NCBI GenBank assembly: GCA_965661945.1
Contig: CBFIFP010000006.1
Coordinates: 91,957 to 155,956, forward strand
Direction of reading: 5' to 3'
DNA from: JAJRPT01 sp965661945
GTDB lineage: Bacteria > Bacteroidota > Ignavibacteria > Kapaibacteriales > UBA2268
Length of the DNA: 64,000 bases
Shown here: piece after piece, positions 9,693 to 18,725 of the stretch
How the letters are laid out: the number at the start of each line of letters is the position of its first letter
How positions within the stretch are numbered: the stretch's first letter is position 1
Made by a program: the position numbers and the translations under genes
Notes under the pieces: generated by a model
Database searches by the model: none
The model's input: the letters and a program-made list of their open reading frames with translations, nothing else
Told to the model about the DNA's origin: nothing

Positions 9693-9722
9693 TTAAAATT
9701 AGTATTTAATTTAGTTATTCAA

Positions 9723-12221
9723 TTAAAATTCTAATTCACTTTGCTCTTCGTCTGTGCTTCCTTCTTGTCTTTCAAGATGCTCGTTGTCCTCATCATCTTG
9801 TATTGTTGTTATATCAGCAATAGTATCGCTGCTATCAAGACGAATCAGTTTAACACCTTGAGTATTTCGACCTATAGTTCTGATATTTTCTATAGATTGA
9901 CGAATTAAAATTCCATTTTTGGTTATTACAACAAGGTCTTCTGTATCGAATGCAATAACCATTTTAGTAATAGGTCCAGTTTTAGGAGTTATACGCATTG
10001 CAATAACGCCTTTACCGCCTCTATTCGTTAAACGGAAATCTTCATATTTAGTTCGTTTACCGAATCCATTTTCAGCAACAACAAGAACTTGAGCGTCAGG
10101 ACGTTTGATAACAAGCATTGAAACTACATAATCTTTGTTGGAAAGTCGGATACCACGAACTCCAGCAGCAGTTCTACCCATAGCTCTAACACCACTTTCA
10201 ACGAATCTACATGCCATTCCGTTTCTTGTGCCGATTATAATTTCGGCTTTACCATCAGTTATATCTGCGGCAATCATACTGTCATCATCGTTCAATCCAA
10301 TAGCAATTATTCCATTTTGACGAACATTGGCGAATGAAGAAAGAGTTGTTTTCTTTATAGTACCTTTTGAAGTACACATCACAACAAATTTATCATCGGT
10401 AAATTCGGTTATTGCTAAAGTAGCTGTTACTTTTTCGTCATTTTCTTTTGCTATAACATTTGCAAGAGAGCGTCCTTTAGATTGTCTGCTTCCTTCTGGG
10501 ATATCAAACACTCTTATTTTATAAGCTTTTCCTCTATCAGTGAAAAATAATAAATAATGGTGTGTGCTAGCTTGGAATACCATTTCTACAAAGTCTTCAT
10601 CGTGAGTTTGAGTACCCGATGAACCTCTACCACCTTTGTTTTGACGGCGATAGTTGGTTACTTTTGTACGCTTGATGAAGCCGTTGTGAGAGATCGTAAC
10701 AATCATTTCTTCATTAGCAATCATATCCTCAATTGAGAAATCTTTAGTATCCATTACAATCTGAGTGCGTCTTTCGTCGCCATATTTATCGTTAAGAACT
10801 GTTAGTTCCTCTGCAACAATACCTAATTGTAATTCTTTAGATGCCAAAATATCTTTTAATTTTTTGATTAATTCAATTAAATCATTGTATTCTGCTTGAA
10901 TTTTATCTCTTTCAAGACCAGTTAATCTTTGCAATCTCATATCAAGAATTGCTTTGGCTTGTATTTCTGAAAGTCCAAAACGTTCTTGTAATTTCGCAGA
11001 TGCTTCTGGTGCGTCTTTCGAGCCACGAATAATCTTGATAACTTCATCAATATTATCTAATGCAATAATGAAGCCCTCTAAGATATGCGCTCTTTTTTCG
11101 GCTGAGTCAAGTTCGTATTGGGTTCTGCGGATAATTACTTCATTACGATATTCGATGAAGTAATGCATCATTTCTTTTAAGTTTAATACTCTTGGTCTTC
11201 CTTCTACAAGAGAAAGCATTATTGCTCCAAAAGTAACTTGCATTTGAGTATGTTTGTAAAGATTATTAAGAACTACATTTGCGTTAGCATCTCTTTTTAA
11301 ATCGATTACAATCCTCATCCCATCTCTACCAGATTCATCACCTACGTAAGAGATACCTTCTAAAACTTTATTTTTTACTAAATCAGCAATTTTTTCAATT
11401 AAATTTGATTTATTAACTTGGAAAGGAAGTTCATCAACAATAATAGTTTGTTTAGTTCCTTGTTGGTTTTCTTCTATTGTGGCTTTTCCTCTTACGATAA
11501 TTTTTCCTCTACCAGTTGTATAGGCATCTCTAACTCCAGAGTAACCATATATAATACCACCAGTTGGGAAATCGGGAGCGGGAACATGTTCCATTAATTC
11601 TTCAACGGTTATATCTGGATTTTTAATCATAGCCAGAAGTCCGCTAGTAATTTCTCTTAAATTATTAGGAGGAATATTAGTTGCCATTCCAACAGCAATT
11701 CCACTCGAGCCATTCACTAAAAGCGAAGGTAAAACAGAAGGTAAAACTGTTGGTTCTTCTAAGGAGTCATCAAAATTTGGTCTGAAATTAACTGTATTTT
11801 TGTCAATATCTTTCAAAAGTTCGGTTGCAACACTCGCTAATCTTGTTTCTGTGTAACGCATTGCTGCTGCGGGGTCCCCATCTACCGAGCCAAAGTTACC
11901 TTGTCCGTCCACCAAAGGATAACGCATATTCCATTCTTGGGCAAGGCGAACCATTGCTTCATAAACAGAGCTATCTCCGTGGGGGTGATACTTACCTAAA
12001 ACTTCCCCAACCAAACGAGCAGACTTTTTATAAGGTCTATTTGGTTGAAGTCCTAACTCTTGCATTGCAAATAAAATACGTCTATGAACTGGTTTTAATC
12101 CATCTCTTACATCAGGCAGCGCTCTTGAAACTATAACCGACATAGAATAGTCAAGATAGGAAGATTGCATCTCTTCTTCAAGTAGCGTCTGAATGATTTG
12201 TTCTTTGCCTAAAAGTGCCAT
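9723..12221 (-). CDS. gyrA: DNA gyrase subunit A
   Basis: The 832-residue A subunit cuts and rejoins DNA in the gyrase heterotetramer. The catalytic Tyr123 sits in AMRYTETRL. The quinolone-resistance region reads GKYHPHGDSSVYEAM, with Ser84 and Glu88 at the positions of E. coli Ser83 and Asp87, so no classical resistance change is seen. A GyrA-box-like QNKGGRG opens the C-terminal DNA-wrapping pinwheel (about 530-800), which supports gyrase rather than ParC. The C-terminus is acidic (DDEDNEHLERQEGSTDEEQSELEF in part). A TATATTTG box lies about 40 nt upstream of the ATG. Confidence 0.97.
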   Translation of the reverse strand: MALLGKEQIIQTLLEEEMQSSYLDYSMSVIVSRALPDVRDGLKPVHRRILFAMQELGLQPNRPYKKSARLVGEVLGKYHPHGDSSVYEAMVRLAQEWNMRYPLVDGQGNFGSVDGDPAAAMRYTETRLASVATELLKDIDKNTVNFRPNFDDSLEEPTVLPSVLPSLLVNGSSGIAVGMATNIPPNNLREITSGLLAMIKNPDITVEELMEHVPAPDFPTGGIIYGYSGVRDAYTTGRGKIIVRGKATIEENQQGTKQTIIVDELPFQVNKSNLIEKIADLVKNKVLEGISYVGDESGRDGMRIVIDLKRDANANVVLNNLYKHTQMQVTFGAIMLSLVEGRPRVLNLKEMMHYFIEYRNEVIIRRTQYELDSAEKRAHILEGFIIALDNIDEVIKIIRGSKDAPEASAKLQERFGLSEIQAKAILDMRLQRLTGLERDKIQAEYNDLIELIKKLKDILASKELQLGIVAEELTVLNDKYGDERRTQIVMDTKDFSIEDMIANEEMIVTISHNGFIKRTKVTNYRRQNKGGRGSSGTQTHDEDFVEMVFQASTHHYLLFFTDRGKAYKIRVFDIPEGSRQSKGRSLANVIAKENDEKVTATLAITEFTDDKFVVMCTSKGTIKKTTLSSFANVRQNGIIAIGLNDDDSMIAADITDGKAEIIIGTRNGMACRFVESGVRAMGRTAAGVRGIRLSNKDYVVSMLVIKRPDAQVLVVAENGFGKRTKYEDFRLTNRGGKGVIAMRITPKTGPITKMVIAFDTEDLVVITKNGILIRQSIENIRTIGRNTQGVKLIRLDSSDTIADITTIQDDEDNEHLERQEGSTDEEQSELEF

Positions 12222-12260
12222 ATTTGAAACATTTTCCTAAATATTTTCTTATTTAACTTA

Positions 12261-12268
12261 CAAATATA
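12261..12268 (-). promoter_or_regulatory. Putative -7 box upstream of gyrA
   Basis: TATATTTG on the minus strand fits TAnnTTTG and would give a leader of about 35 nt. A matching TTG -33 element is not obvious. Confidence 0.35.
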
Positions 12269-12564
12269 AGGAAAATTAATGGAATTACTGAATTTAGTTT
12301 TAAACAGTGAAAGGTGGAAAAGAAAAAAGGGTGTTTCGGGATAGTAAAATTTGAGTTATAAAACTGATATATTAATATGAAGCGATATATTGAGTTAATT
12401 ATAGATTTGGAAGAGAATAAAAAAATTATCAATTTTAAAAAAAGTTATTGACTTGTATTATATTATTCCTTAATTTCCAGATATATTTCTTACAAAAAGC
12501 AAAAGAGTTGTATGCTAAAATGCTTTACTCTGTCAATCATATTGCCCTAACTCCTTACAACGCT

Positions 12565-12598
12565 GTATTTGCGTATTTGCGTATTTGCGTATTTGCGT
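12565..12598. repeat. 8-bp tandem repeat GTATTTGC x4
   Basis: Four exact copies of GTATTTGC plus a partial fifth, about 200 bp upstream of the first Cys-rich gene. Short tandem repeats at this kind of position can change copy number by slippage. Confidence 0.8.
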
Positions 12599-12798
12599 AC
12601 ACCTATGCTTACCATTTCTTTACACACTCCAAAGAGCAAAGAAAATTATTTTTTCAAAAATTTACTCAAATAAAATTCAATTTAAAATTTGTGATTTATA
12701 CAATTTGTTTAAGCAAAAATTTAAGAATAGTTTAATTTGTACTTAAATTTCTATTTCTTATTTTTTAAACAAATTTTAAACAAAAAACGGAGAAAAAA

Positions 12799-13569
12799 AT
12801 GAAACAAGCGTTTCTAATAATTGTTTTTTTATGCATAAGTTATCAATCTTATGCTATTGACTGTCCACCTTCATCTACTTGTACGGCAACCTGGACGCCA
12901 GCACAAGCAGGTTTGATTTTAGATGCAAATCGTGAACTTTCTGTGTCTGCAACATTTTCATATAGAGAAAATTGCGATGGTGATTTTGAAGTTATTCTAC
13001 ATAATTTTGAAGGGCACAATGGTAATACTAGTACGAATTTTTTGGAAAGTTTTAATTATCTACATTATTCATTTTCTTCTGCAACTGAATTAATTGTTTT
13101 GGATTTTTTGATGAACAGAAATGTATTTGGAAGAGATGAAAGACATGTTCCTTTATGTTCTACAAATGATGCAGTAAAAAGAGTGTTTTTATATACTGCT
13201 TCTTGTGGGATATGGACTAAATGCTCATATAAATTACCAGACCCAATTGTAAAAGTATGTGACACTGGCTGGCAAGGTGGTGACCCACATTATGGCAAAA
13301 TGAATCCTGGACCTCCACCAAATCCTCCTTTCATGTAAATTTGGGTTGACCATTGGAAATGGCAAAATTGCGGTGAGGTTTGTTGTAGGAAAGTTTATGA
13401 AGTTTGTAGAGAAAATTATATTGACAAAGCAGGAACCTACATTAAAATTAAAGCATTGACTAAAGAAAAATACCCAGGTTCTGAGTGTAGTAAACAAGGT
13501 GATTTTGAGGGACCAAGGCCCGACCCAAGAAGTCCATTTGTAGAATTAGACTGTGAAGATGGTTGTTAA
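12799..13569 (+). pseudogene. Cys-rich secreted protein, copy 1, interrupted by an in-frame TAA
   Basis: Starts with a signal peptide (MKQAFLIIVFLCISYQSYA) after GGAGAAAAAA. The mature part begins CPPSSTCTATWT and is clearly paralogous to the intact gene at 15063-15779: shared SATFSYR.NCDG, YLHY, FLYTASCGIW and YKLP segments. The reading frame stops at TAA 13336-13338 after PNPPFM, but the same frame continues with WVDHWKWQNCGEVCC and ends in ELDCEDGC at 13569, matching the paralogue's WVDHWRWHSCGQVCC and LLCEDGC. One codon therefore interrupts an otherwise collinear gene. The truncated product would have 179 residues and lose the second Cys cluster. Function unknown; the family looks disulfide-rich and extracellular. 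Confidence 0.85.
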
Positions 13570-13589
13570 ATTAATAAAATGGAGAAATT

Positions 13590-15050
13590 ATGAAAACTTT
13601 AATATTATTTTTATTTGCATTTTTACATCTAAATGCAATTGCAGAAATTGAAGTAAGCAACTTAGAGTTATCTAACATGCAAGTTATTTCAATGGAGAGG
13701 GTTGAAAATAGATTATTTTTGATAACAAATGCACATAATTCAATTGCAAAATTAGATGTGTATGATATTGAAAAAAACACATTAACAAATGGATTTCTTT
13801 ATGACGAAGGACTTAGAGTAACGTTTGGGAATTCCAACATGTTTAAAGACAGCGAGAATAATTTATTAATTGGTGATGTAAACCGACTCTACATTATCGA
13901 TAAGAACAATAAATTAACTGATGTATTCAATGGGTATCAAGTTGAAGACAGTTCATATTTCGAAGTTAAATCCTTTACTGAAGATGAGAAGAGAAATATT
14001 TATTTTCTAAAAAGAAACTTTAAAATGTTAGTTAAAAACGAAAATGGTCCTGGTTCGTTTGGAGAATCTAATGTTGAAGTATGGAAATTAGACATCAATA
14101 AGAAACTACAATTTATAACACGTATTGAAAACTCTGGTATTATAAAAAATGATATTTATTATCATGATAATAAAATTTTCTTTTCAGTATTTAGTGGAGA
14201 ATTTCAATTATTCTGTTTAAATTTAAGTACTAACTTATTAGAAAAATATGATTTGAAGAAAATCGACATACCAATTTTAGAAAACTTTGGCAAAAGTGAA
14301 ATTAAAATAATTAATATTGAGAAAATTTTACTATTTCAGGATAATCTTTTTTATTTCACACAGGTAACAACAAAAGGAAACTACACATTGGGCTGTCTTA
14401 TAAGACATGATTTCCAATTCAACAATTTTGAAGTTTTTACAATTGTAAATGATGATATAAATGAGCCATTCCCAAGCACATTGTGTGTATTTAAAGATCG
14501 TGATAGAATAATATTGGCGTGTTTAGATATTTATGGAAAAACAAGAAGACGGTTCTCTACTTTTAATGGTAAAACATTTGAAGACATAGATTACGATGCT
14601 ACTTTAAATAAGCCCAAACTAATAACATCAGAATCTATGAAAAATGAAATCTCTGCTTATCCATCACAATTTAACTTCAAATCTGGAAAAAGATTTCATT
14701 TATATCATGGAATGTATTTGTTACCCAATGGAACTTTATTTGGTGCAACAGATCAAGGTTTAATTATTTTAGAAAACTTTTTAGAACCAATTGCCTCAGT
14801 AAAAAACAAAGAATTTATTATAAATACAATTCCAGAACTGACAAACGTGAAAAATGAATTGTTTATCGAATCTGAATATAATATAAATTCATATAAGGTA
14901 TTCGATATTAATTCAAAGATGCTACAAACTCAATCAAATCTAAATTCAAATAACATCAATTTGAATTTAGAGGGCTTAACAATTGGTATTTACTTCATTG
15001 AGATAGAAACTCAAAAGGGAAGTAAACTTTTAAAATTTATTAAAAATTAA
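13590..15050 (+). CDS. Secreted protein with T9SS-type C-terminal tail, probably a beta-propeller
   Basis: A 486-residue protein with signal peptide MKTLILFLFAFLHLNAIA. The body is a run of strand-rich repeats with patterns such as 'NRLYIIDKNNK', 'NIYFLKRNF' and 'NNIFFSVFSGEFQLFCLN', consistent with a beta-propeller but without Asp boxes. The last ~75 residues (from about 410) resemble a T9SS type A tail: a strand segment, 'YKVFDINSKML', 'LEGLTIGIYFIEIETQKGSKLLKFIKN'. It starts 20 bp after the interrupted Cys-rich gene behind a GGAG site and is followed 12 bp later by the intact Cys-rich paralogue, so the four genes from 12799 to 16297 form one operon. Confidence 0.7.
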   Translation: MKTLILFLFAFLHLNAIAEIEVSNLELSNMQVISMERVENRLFLITNAHNSIAKLDVYDIEKNTLTNGFLYDEGLRVTFGNSNMFKDSENNLLIGDVNRLYIIDKNNKLTDVFNGYQVEDSSYFEVKSFTEDEKRNIYFLKRNFKMLVKNENGPGSFGESNVEVWKLDINKKLQFITRIENSGIIKNDIYYHDNKIFFSVFSGEFQLFCLNLSTNLLEKYDLKKIDIPILENFGKSEIKIINIEKILLFQDNLFYFTQVTTKGNYTLGCLIRHDFQFNNFEVFTIVNDDINEPFPSTLCVFKDRDRIILACLDIYGKTRRRFSTFNGKTFEDIDYDATLNKPKLITSESMKNEISAYPSQFNFKSGKRFHLYHGMYLLPNGTLFGATDQGLIILENFLEPIASVKNKEFIINTIPELTNVKNELFIESEYNINSYKVFDINSKMLQTQSNLNSNNINLNLEGLTIGIYFIEIETQKGSKLLKFIKN

Positions 15051-15062
15051 AGGAGTATGAAA

Positions 15063-15779
15063 ATGAAAATGATATTTTTAACACTTGGAATTATATTGTT
15101 AAGTTTTAGTTTTGCAATGGGGCAATGCCCTCCATCAACAACTTGCACAGCAACATGGACAACAGTTGAATATGACTTTGATGAATTGCTTGAAGAAGAT
15201 GGATTTAGAGCATCAGCAACATTTTCATATAGAACAAATTGCGATGGTAATTTTGAATTTATAATTGATGATCTAATAGTTAAAGAAAATTTAAATTATT
15301 TAGATACTTTTCAATATTTGCATTATAATTATTCTGCAATTACAGAAAAGTTAGTACTTCATTATTTTTTAACTTCAGATGCTTTTGGCGATGCAGGAAC
15401 TTCAGTACCAAATTATCCAAACACCATTAAAAGAATATTTGTTTATACAGCAAGTTGTGGAATATGGTTAAGGTGTGCTTATAAACTTCCTGAAGAAATA
15501 GAATATGTTTGTGATACACCTTGGAATGGACCTCCACCAGATTATCCTGGTGGTTCAGGTAGATGGGTTGACCATTGGCGTTGGCATAGTTGCGGACAGG
15601 TATGTTGTAAAAAAGAATACGAATTATCCGTAAGGCTAGGTTACATTGAAATACAAAGTAAAACAAAAAGCCGTTATTCCGAAGATGAAGAATGTAGTAA
15701 ACAAGGAGATTTTTGGGGTAATAGAGAGCAACCAGACGTAGGTGATTATGTTGAATTACTATGTGAAGATGGCTGCTAA
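15063..15779 (+). CDS. Cys-rich secreted protein, copy 2 (intact)
   Basis: The start is ambiguous among three near ATGs (15057, 15063, 15069); the one at 15063 lies 7 nt after AAAGGAG and is preferred. A signal peptide ends near AMG, and the mature protein begins QCPPSTTCTATWT. Later segments include FSYRTNCDGNFEF, FVYTASCGIWLRCAYKLP, WNGPPPDYPGG, WVDHWRWHSCGQVCCKKEYEL and a closing CEDGC. About a dozen cysteines suggest several disulfides in an extracellular protein. No family recognised, and no sorting tail is visible. It is the intact reference for the broken copy at 12799. Confidence 0.75.
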   Translation: MKMIFLTLGIILLSFSFAMGQCPPSTTCTATWTTVEYDFDELLEEDGFRASATFSYRTNCDGNFEFIIDDLIVKENLNYLDTFQYLHYNYSAITEKLVLHYFLTSDAFGDAGTSVPNYPNTIKRIFVYTASCGIWLRCAYKLPEEIEYVCDTPWNGPPPDYPGGSGRWVDHWRWHSCGQVCCKKEYELSVRLGYIEIQSKTKSRYSEDEECSKQGDFWGNREQPDVGDYVELLCEDGC

Positions 15780-15793
15780 AGAAAGGAGTTAAT

Positions 15794-16297
15794 ATGATAG
15801 CATTTTTAGTTTTTGTTTTAACATTTTCAGTTCAAGCGCAAGTTGACAGGCCTGTAATAATTAAAGGATTTGATGGGAAAACTTTTGTAAAATACCCAAA
15901 TCAAAAAAAGTGGGTAGAGACTGATACTGTTGATACTAATTATGTAAAAAATAGTCAAACTCGGATAGAATTTACTAATTTTGATGGTGAGACAATTGAT
16001 TTAACGAAAAAGAAGCCAATATTTGTTCCAGAAAAAGGTAAAGTTGTTAATTCAATAAATGTAGCAAATGACCCATCAAAAGACCATTATAAATTGTATT
16101 TTCAATTAAATGAAAAAGCAAAAGTAATGATACAAATTTACACAACTGATAGTGAAAGAATTTCTGATATTGTTTGGCAGGAGTTTGAAAGTGGCTCAAA
16201 TAAGGTAAATATCAAAAAGAAATTCACAAAAGGTTCTTACGTTATCTATATGACAATCGGCGAGGAAGTCTTTAAGCACAGAGTATTGTTCGACTAA
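15794..16297 (+). CDS. Small secreted protein with T9SS-like C-terminal domain
   Basis: 167 residues with a signal peptide (MIAFLVFVLTFSVQA) and an RBS GAAAGGAG 6 nt upstream. After a ~70-residue N-terminal part of unknown fold, residues about 90-167 look like a T9SS type A tail: KVMIQIYTTDSERISDIV, a spacer, then KGSYVIYMTIGEEVFKHRVLF. The Pro-Asn motif that normally opens such tails is absent, so the sorting role is inferred. It is last in the 12799-16297 operon, right before a strong terminator. Confidence 0.6.
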   Translation: MIAFLVFVLTFSVQAQVDRPVIIKGFDGKTFVKYPNQKKWVETDTVDTNYVKNSQTRIEFTNFDGETIDLTKKKPIFVPEKGKVVNSINVANDPSKDHYKLYFQLNEKAKVMIQIYTTDSERISDIVWQEFESGSNKVNIKKKFTKGSYVIYMTIGEEVFKHRVLFD

Positions 16298-16311
16298 TTA
16301 ATTAACATTTC

Positions 16312-16340
16312 AAAGGAGGGTTCGCCCTCCTTTTTTTTTT
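16312..16340 (+). terminator. Rho-independent terminator
   Basis: Perfect stem AAAGGAGGG / CCCTCCTTT around a TTCG tetraloop followed by a run of T, immediately after the T9SS-like gene. Confidence 0.93.
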
Positions 16341-16422
16341 AATTAGTTTGTGTAAAATCATTTTTATTATAATACGTTAATAGATTGAAATTTTATTTAT
16401 ATAATTTTTTTTGGTTATTAAT

Positions 16423-17283
16423 ATGAAATATTTTTTAATTTTAATTTTTTTTACTTTTGCTTTTTTTTCTAATTCTCTTTTTTCCAAAACTTTTCTTTGG
16501 GAAGTAAGCGACGGAGATTCAAAGATTTATCTTCTTGGTTCGGTTCACGTTGCAAATGAAGAAATGTATCCACTGAATGAAGTAATTGAAAGTTCTTATC
16601 AAGATTCTGATGCTTTAGTTTTGGAAGTTGTAGTTGATAAAATTAATCCAATGCAGATGATGAGTAGGATGATGCTTCAAGGTGGGAAAACACTTAAAGA
16701 CGAAATGGATAGCGTTAGTTATTATGAGTTTAAGTCTGTAATGGATTCCCTGCAAATACCCGAAATGAATTATGTGATGCTTAAGCCATGGGCTGCTACT
16801 TTAATTATGATGCAGACAGTTATGCAGAAAGAGGGTTTTCAGCAAGATTTGGGTTTTGATTTTTATTTTTTGGGAAAAGCAAGAACGGAAGAAAAAGAGG
16901 TTTTTGGGTTAGAAACCTTAGAACAGCAGTTAGATGCTTTTGAAGAACTTTCGGAGTTTTCATCTGATTTTTTTAAATATTCTTTGGTAGAGATGGAAAA
17001 CACTAAGACTATGATTGATGATATGTTAAAGGCATGGAAAGAGGGTGATGTTGATAAAATTGAACAGATTATTAATACATCTATTGGTGACACCGAAAAT
17101 TTTGAGAAAATTAATGAGATTATGCTGGATAATAGAAATTTTTTGATGATAGAAAAAATAGAAGATTATCTAAAAAATAATAAACAATATTTTGTAATTG
17201 TGGGAGCAGGACATTTAGTAGGAGAAAATGGACTTTTGCAATTATTAGAAAAAACAGGGAAGTATAAGTTACGGCAGATGTAA
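16423..17283 (+). CDS. TraB/GumN family protein, secreted
   Basis: A signal peptide (MKYFLILIFFTFAFFSNSLFS) leads into a TraB/GumN domain (PF01963) of the usual ~260 residues: WEVSDGDSKIYLLGSVHVANEEMYPL at the start (GSVH is the family's first conserved motif), a central LGFDFYFLGKA segment, GLETLEQQLDAFEELS, and the closing VIVGAGHLVGENGLLQLLEK with the second conserved GxGHL. Members are thought to be metal-dependent hydrolases, but the substrate is unknown. I prefer the ATG at 16423 over an in-frame TTG at 16411. It stands alone between a terminator and a convergent zinc-finger gene 1 bp away. Confidence 0.85.
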   Translation: MKYFLILIFFTFAFFSNSLFSKTFLWEVSDGDSKIYLLGSVHVANEEMYPLNEVIESSYQDSDALVLEVVVDKINPMQMMSRMMLQGGKTLKDEMDSVSYYEFKSVMDSLQIPEMNYVMLKPWAATLIMMQTVMQKEGFQQDLGFDFYFLGKARTEEKEVFGLETLEQQLDAFEELSEFSSDFFKYSLVEMENTKTMIDDMLKAWKEGDVDKIEQIINTSIGDTENFEKINEIMLDNRNFLMIEKIEDYLKNNKQYFVIVGAGHLVGENGLLQLLEKTGKYKLRQM

Positions 17284-17284
17284 T

Positions 17285-17611
17285 TTACTTCTTAGCACAA
17301 TTCACGCAAAATAAACTTTCGGGCATAAAGATTATTCTTTCAAGTGGAATTTCGTCGCTGCAATTTTGACATTTACCGAAGTCATCGGTTTCTAATCTGT
17401 TTAATTGAGTTCGGAGGTCATTTAATTTATTTTTGGCTTGGCGTTCCGAAAACTCGGCTGTTGATTTGTTATTAATAGCATCCATCCGGCTAACCCTACC
17501 AATCGAATCATCAGGTGCAACTGGCTTAGTAATCTCCTTAAAATCTTCCAGTACCATTTCAGTATCTTTGATTTCTGAATGAATTATTTGTTTAAGTTTT
17601 TGTTTATTCAT
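17285..17611 (-). CDS. DksA/TraR-type C4 zinc-finger protein
   Basis: 108 residues: an N-terminal coiled-coil half with acidic residues, then a four-cysteine zinc finger CQNCSDEIPLERIIFMPESLFCVNC (abbreviated as CxxC-x17-CxxC) typical of PF01258. Such proteins bind RNA polymerase through the secondary channel and modulate transcription with ppGpp. Phages also carry small TraR forms, and this gene borders the phage head cassette, though it points away from it. The length suggests a host DksA-like or intermediate protein rather than a short phage TraR. Confidence 0.8.
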   Translation of the reverse strand: MNKQKLKQIIHSEIKDTEMVLEDFKEITKPVAPDDSIGRVSRMDAINNKSTAEFSERQAKNKLNDLRTQLNRLETDDFGKCQNCSDEIPLERIIFMPESLFCVNCAKK

Positions 17612-17765
17612 AATTTATTTTAAATACTCACACTGCTTTTTACTTTCATATCAACTTTCCAAAATTAAGAAAATTTACAATCAATCACAAATTTAACACA
17701 TCCTATTTTTAAAAATAATTATATTTTATATAAATTTATATTATAATTATTTTTTATTTATTTTC

Positions 17766-17780
17766 CTTTATGTTTGTTTT
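17766..17780 (+). promoter_or_regulatory. Phage-cassette promoter motif, copy 1 (shared with 43515-43529)
   Basis: CTTTATGTTTGTTTT contains TATGTTTG, a full match to TAnnTTTG (17769-17776), 63 nt upstream of the phage protease gene. The identical 15 bases lie 46 nt upstream of the terminase fragment at 43571. A TTG -33 box is not evident for either copy. Confidence 0.55.
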
Positions 17781-17838
17781 CCGTCCTTTAATTTCGCCTT
17801 TGTAATTAAAACAATTTTAATAAAAAAGGAGATTTTAA

Positions 17839-18696
17839 ATGTGGATTGAAATTTTTAAATCTGGTAATCATACCGATTCTAATGGAAATAAAAAAGCATA
17901 TTCAATTAATGATTTGAATAAAATCATTGATGTTTACAATAATAAAGTGGCTGAGAGCGATTCGTTTGAAGCGCCACTTGTGAAAGGACACCCCGGAAGT
18001 GATGAGCCAGCATTTGGCTGGGTGGAACGCCTTCAAAGAAAAGGCGATAAGTTACTCGCAAAACTAAAAGATGTAACGCCTGAACTTATGAAAGAAATAC
18101 GCGATGGGAGATTTAAGAAAGTTTCTGTGGCATTGTATAATGATTTTATGCTTCGCCACGTGGGACTTCTTGGTGCTATGCCACCTGCAATTAAAGGACT
18201 AAAAAATGTTGCTTTTTCAGAAAATAATTATTCTGAAATTAATCAAGAAATTAATTCTGATTTATTAAATGATGAATTAAATAATTTAATTTTATTTAAT
18301 GAAGAATTAAAAAATAATTTGGATGTAATTATTTCAGAGAAAAATAATTTGAAAAAAGAACTTGATGAAATTAAAAATCGAGAATTTATTGAAGAAATAA
18401 AAACTAAATTAAATTTCAATGAATTAATTTCTAATGATTTAATTAATTTATTTTCTGAAATAAATAATTATGATAAAGGCGAAGAAATAAATAATAAAAT
18501 AAAAAACATTTTATTAAATATTGAAAATAGAAATCTTACGGAAAATTATTTTGATAAGATTAAATTTGAACAAAATAATTATTCAGAGTTTGAAAATGTG
18601 AATAAAGACAGACTTAAATTACACGAAAAAATAAATGATATTTTAAATTTAAACCCAACATTAACTTATGAAGAAGCACTTCTACAAGTTAAATAA
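17839..18696 (+). CDS. Mu-like phage head maturation protease (gpI family) with scaffold-like C-terminus
   Basis: Residues 1-130 match the Mu gpI-type protease family: APLVKGHPGSDEPAFGWVERLQRKGDKLLAKL, VTPELMKEIRDGRFKKVSVALY and LRHVGLLGAMPPAIKGL (each shortened here to family-typical blocks). Residues about 135-285 are a highly charged, Asn/Glu/Lys-rich coiled coil, like the scaffold domain fused to or overlapping such proteases. Base composition changes sharply at the domain border: the protease part is fairly GC-rich, the coiled coil extremely AT-rich with many TTAATT words. First gene of the head cassette, behind an AAAAAGGAG site. Confidence 0.82.
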   Translation: MWIEIFKSGNHTDSNGNKKAYSINDLNKIIDVYNNKVAESDSFEAPLVKGHPGSDEPAFGWVERLQRKGDKLLAKLKDVTPELMKEIRDGRFKKVSVALYNDFMLRHVGLLGAMPPAIKGLKNVAFSENNYSEINQEINSDLLNDELNNLILFNEELKNNLDVIISEKNNLKKELDEIKNREFIEEIKTKLNFNELISNDLINLFSEINNYDKGEEINNKIKNILLNIENRNLTENYFDKIKFEQNNYSEFENVNKDRLKLHEKINDILNLNPTLTYEEALLQVK

Positions 18697-18725
18697 TTAA
18701 TTAATTAAATAAAGGAAAGATAAAT

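Larger units (their letters stand above)
12222..12798. other. 577-bp intergenic region upstream of the Cys-rich/T9SS cluster
   Basis: No gene is convincing here; an open frame at 12448-12735 translates the tandem repeat and looks spurious. The region contains GCCCTAACTCCTTA (12544-12557) followed by a short tandem repeat at 12565-12598. A 13-of-14 match to the first motif followed by a TA repeat occurs at 60839, at almost the same distance from another Cys-rich gene. Confidence 0.55.

Noticed and set aside
12448..12735. 95-codon open frame upstream of the first Cys-rich gene
   Set aside because: It translates the 8-bp tandem repeat, has no ribosome site and no family; treated as spurious.
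17285..17611. DksA/TraR-like gene as part of the phage cassette
   Set aside because: It points away from the cassette, converges on a host gene and has a longer coiled coil than phage TraR; kept as a host gene.
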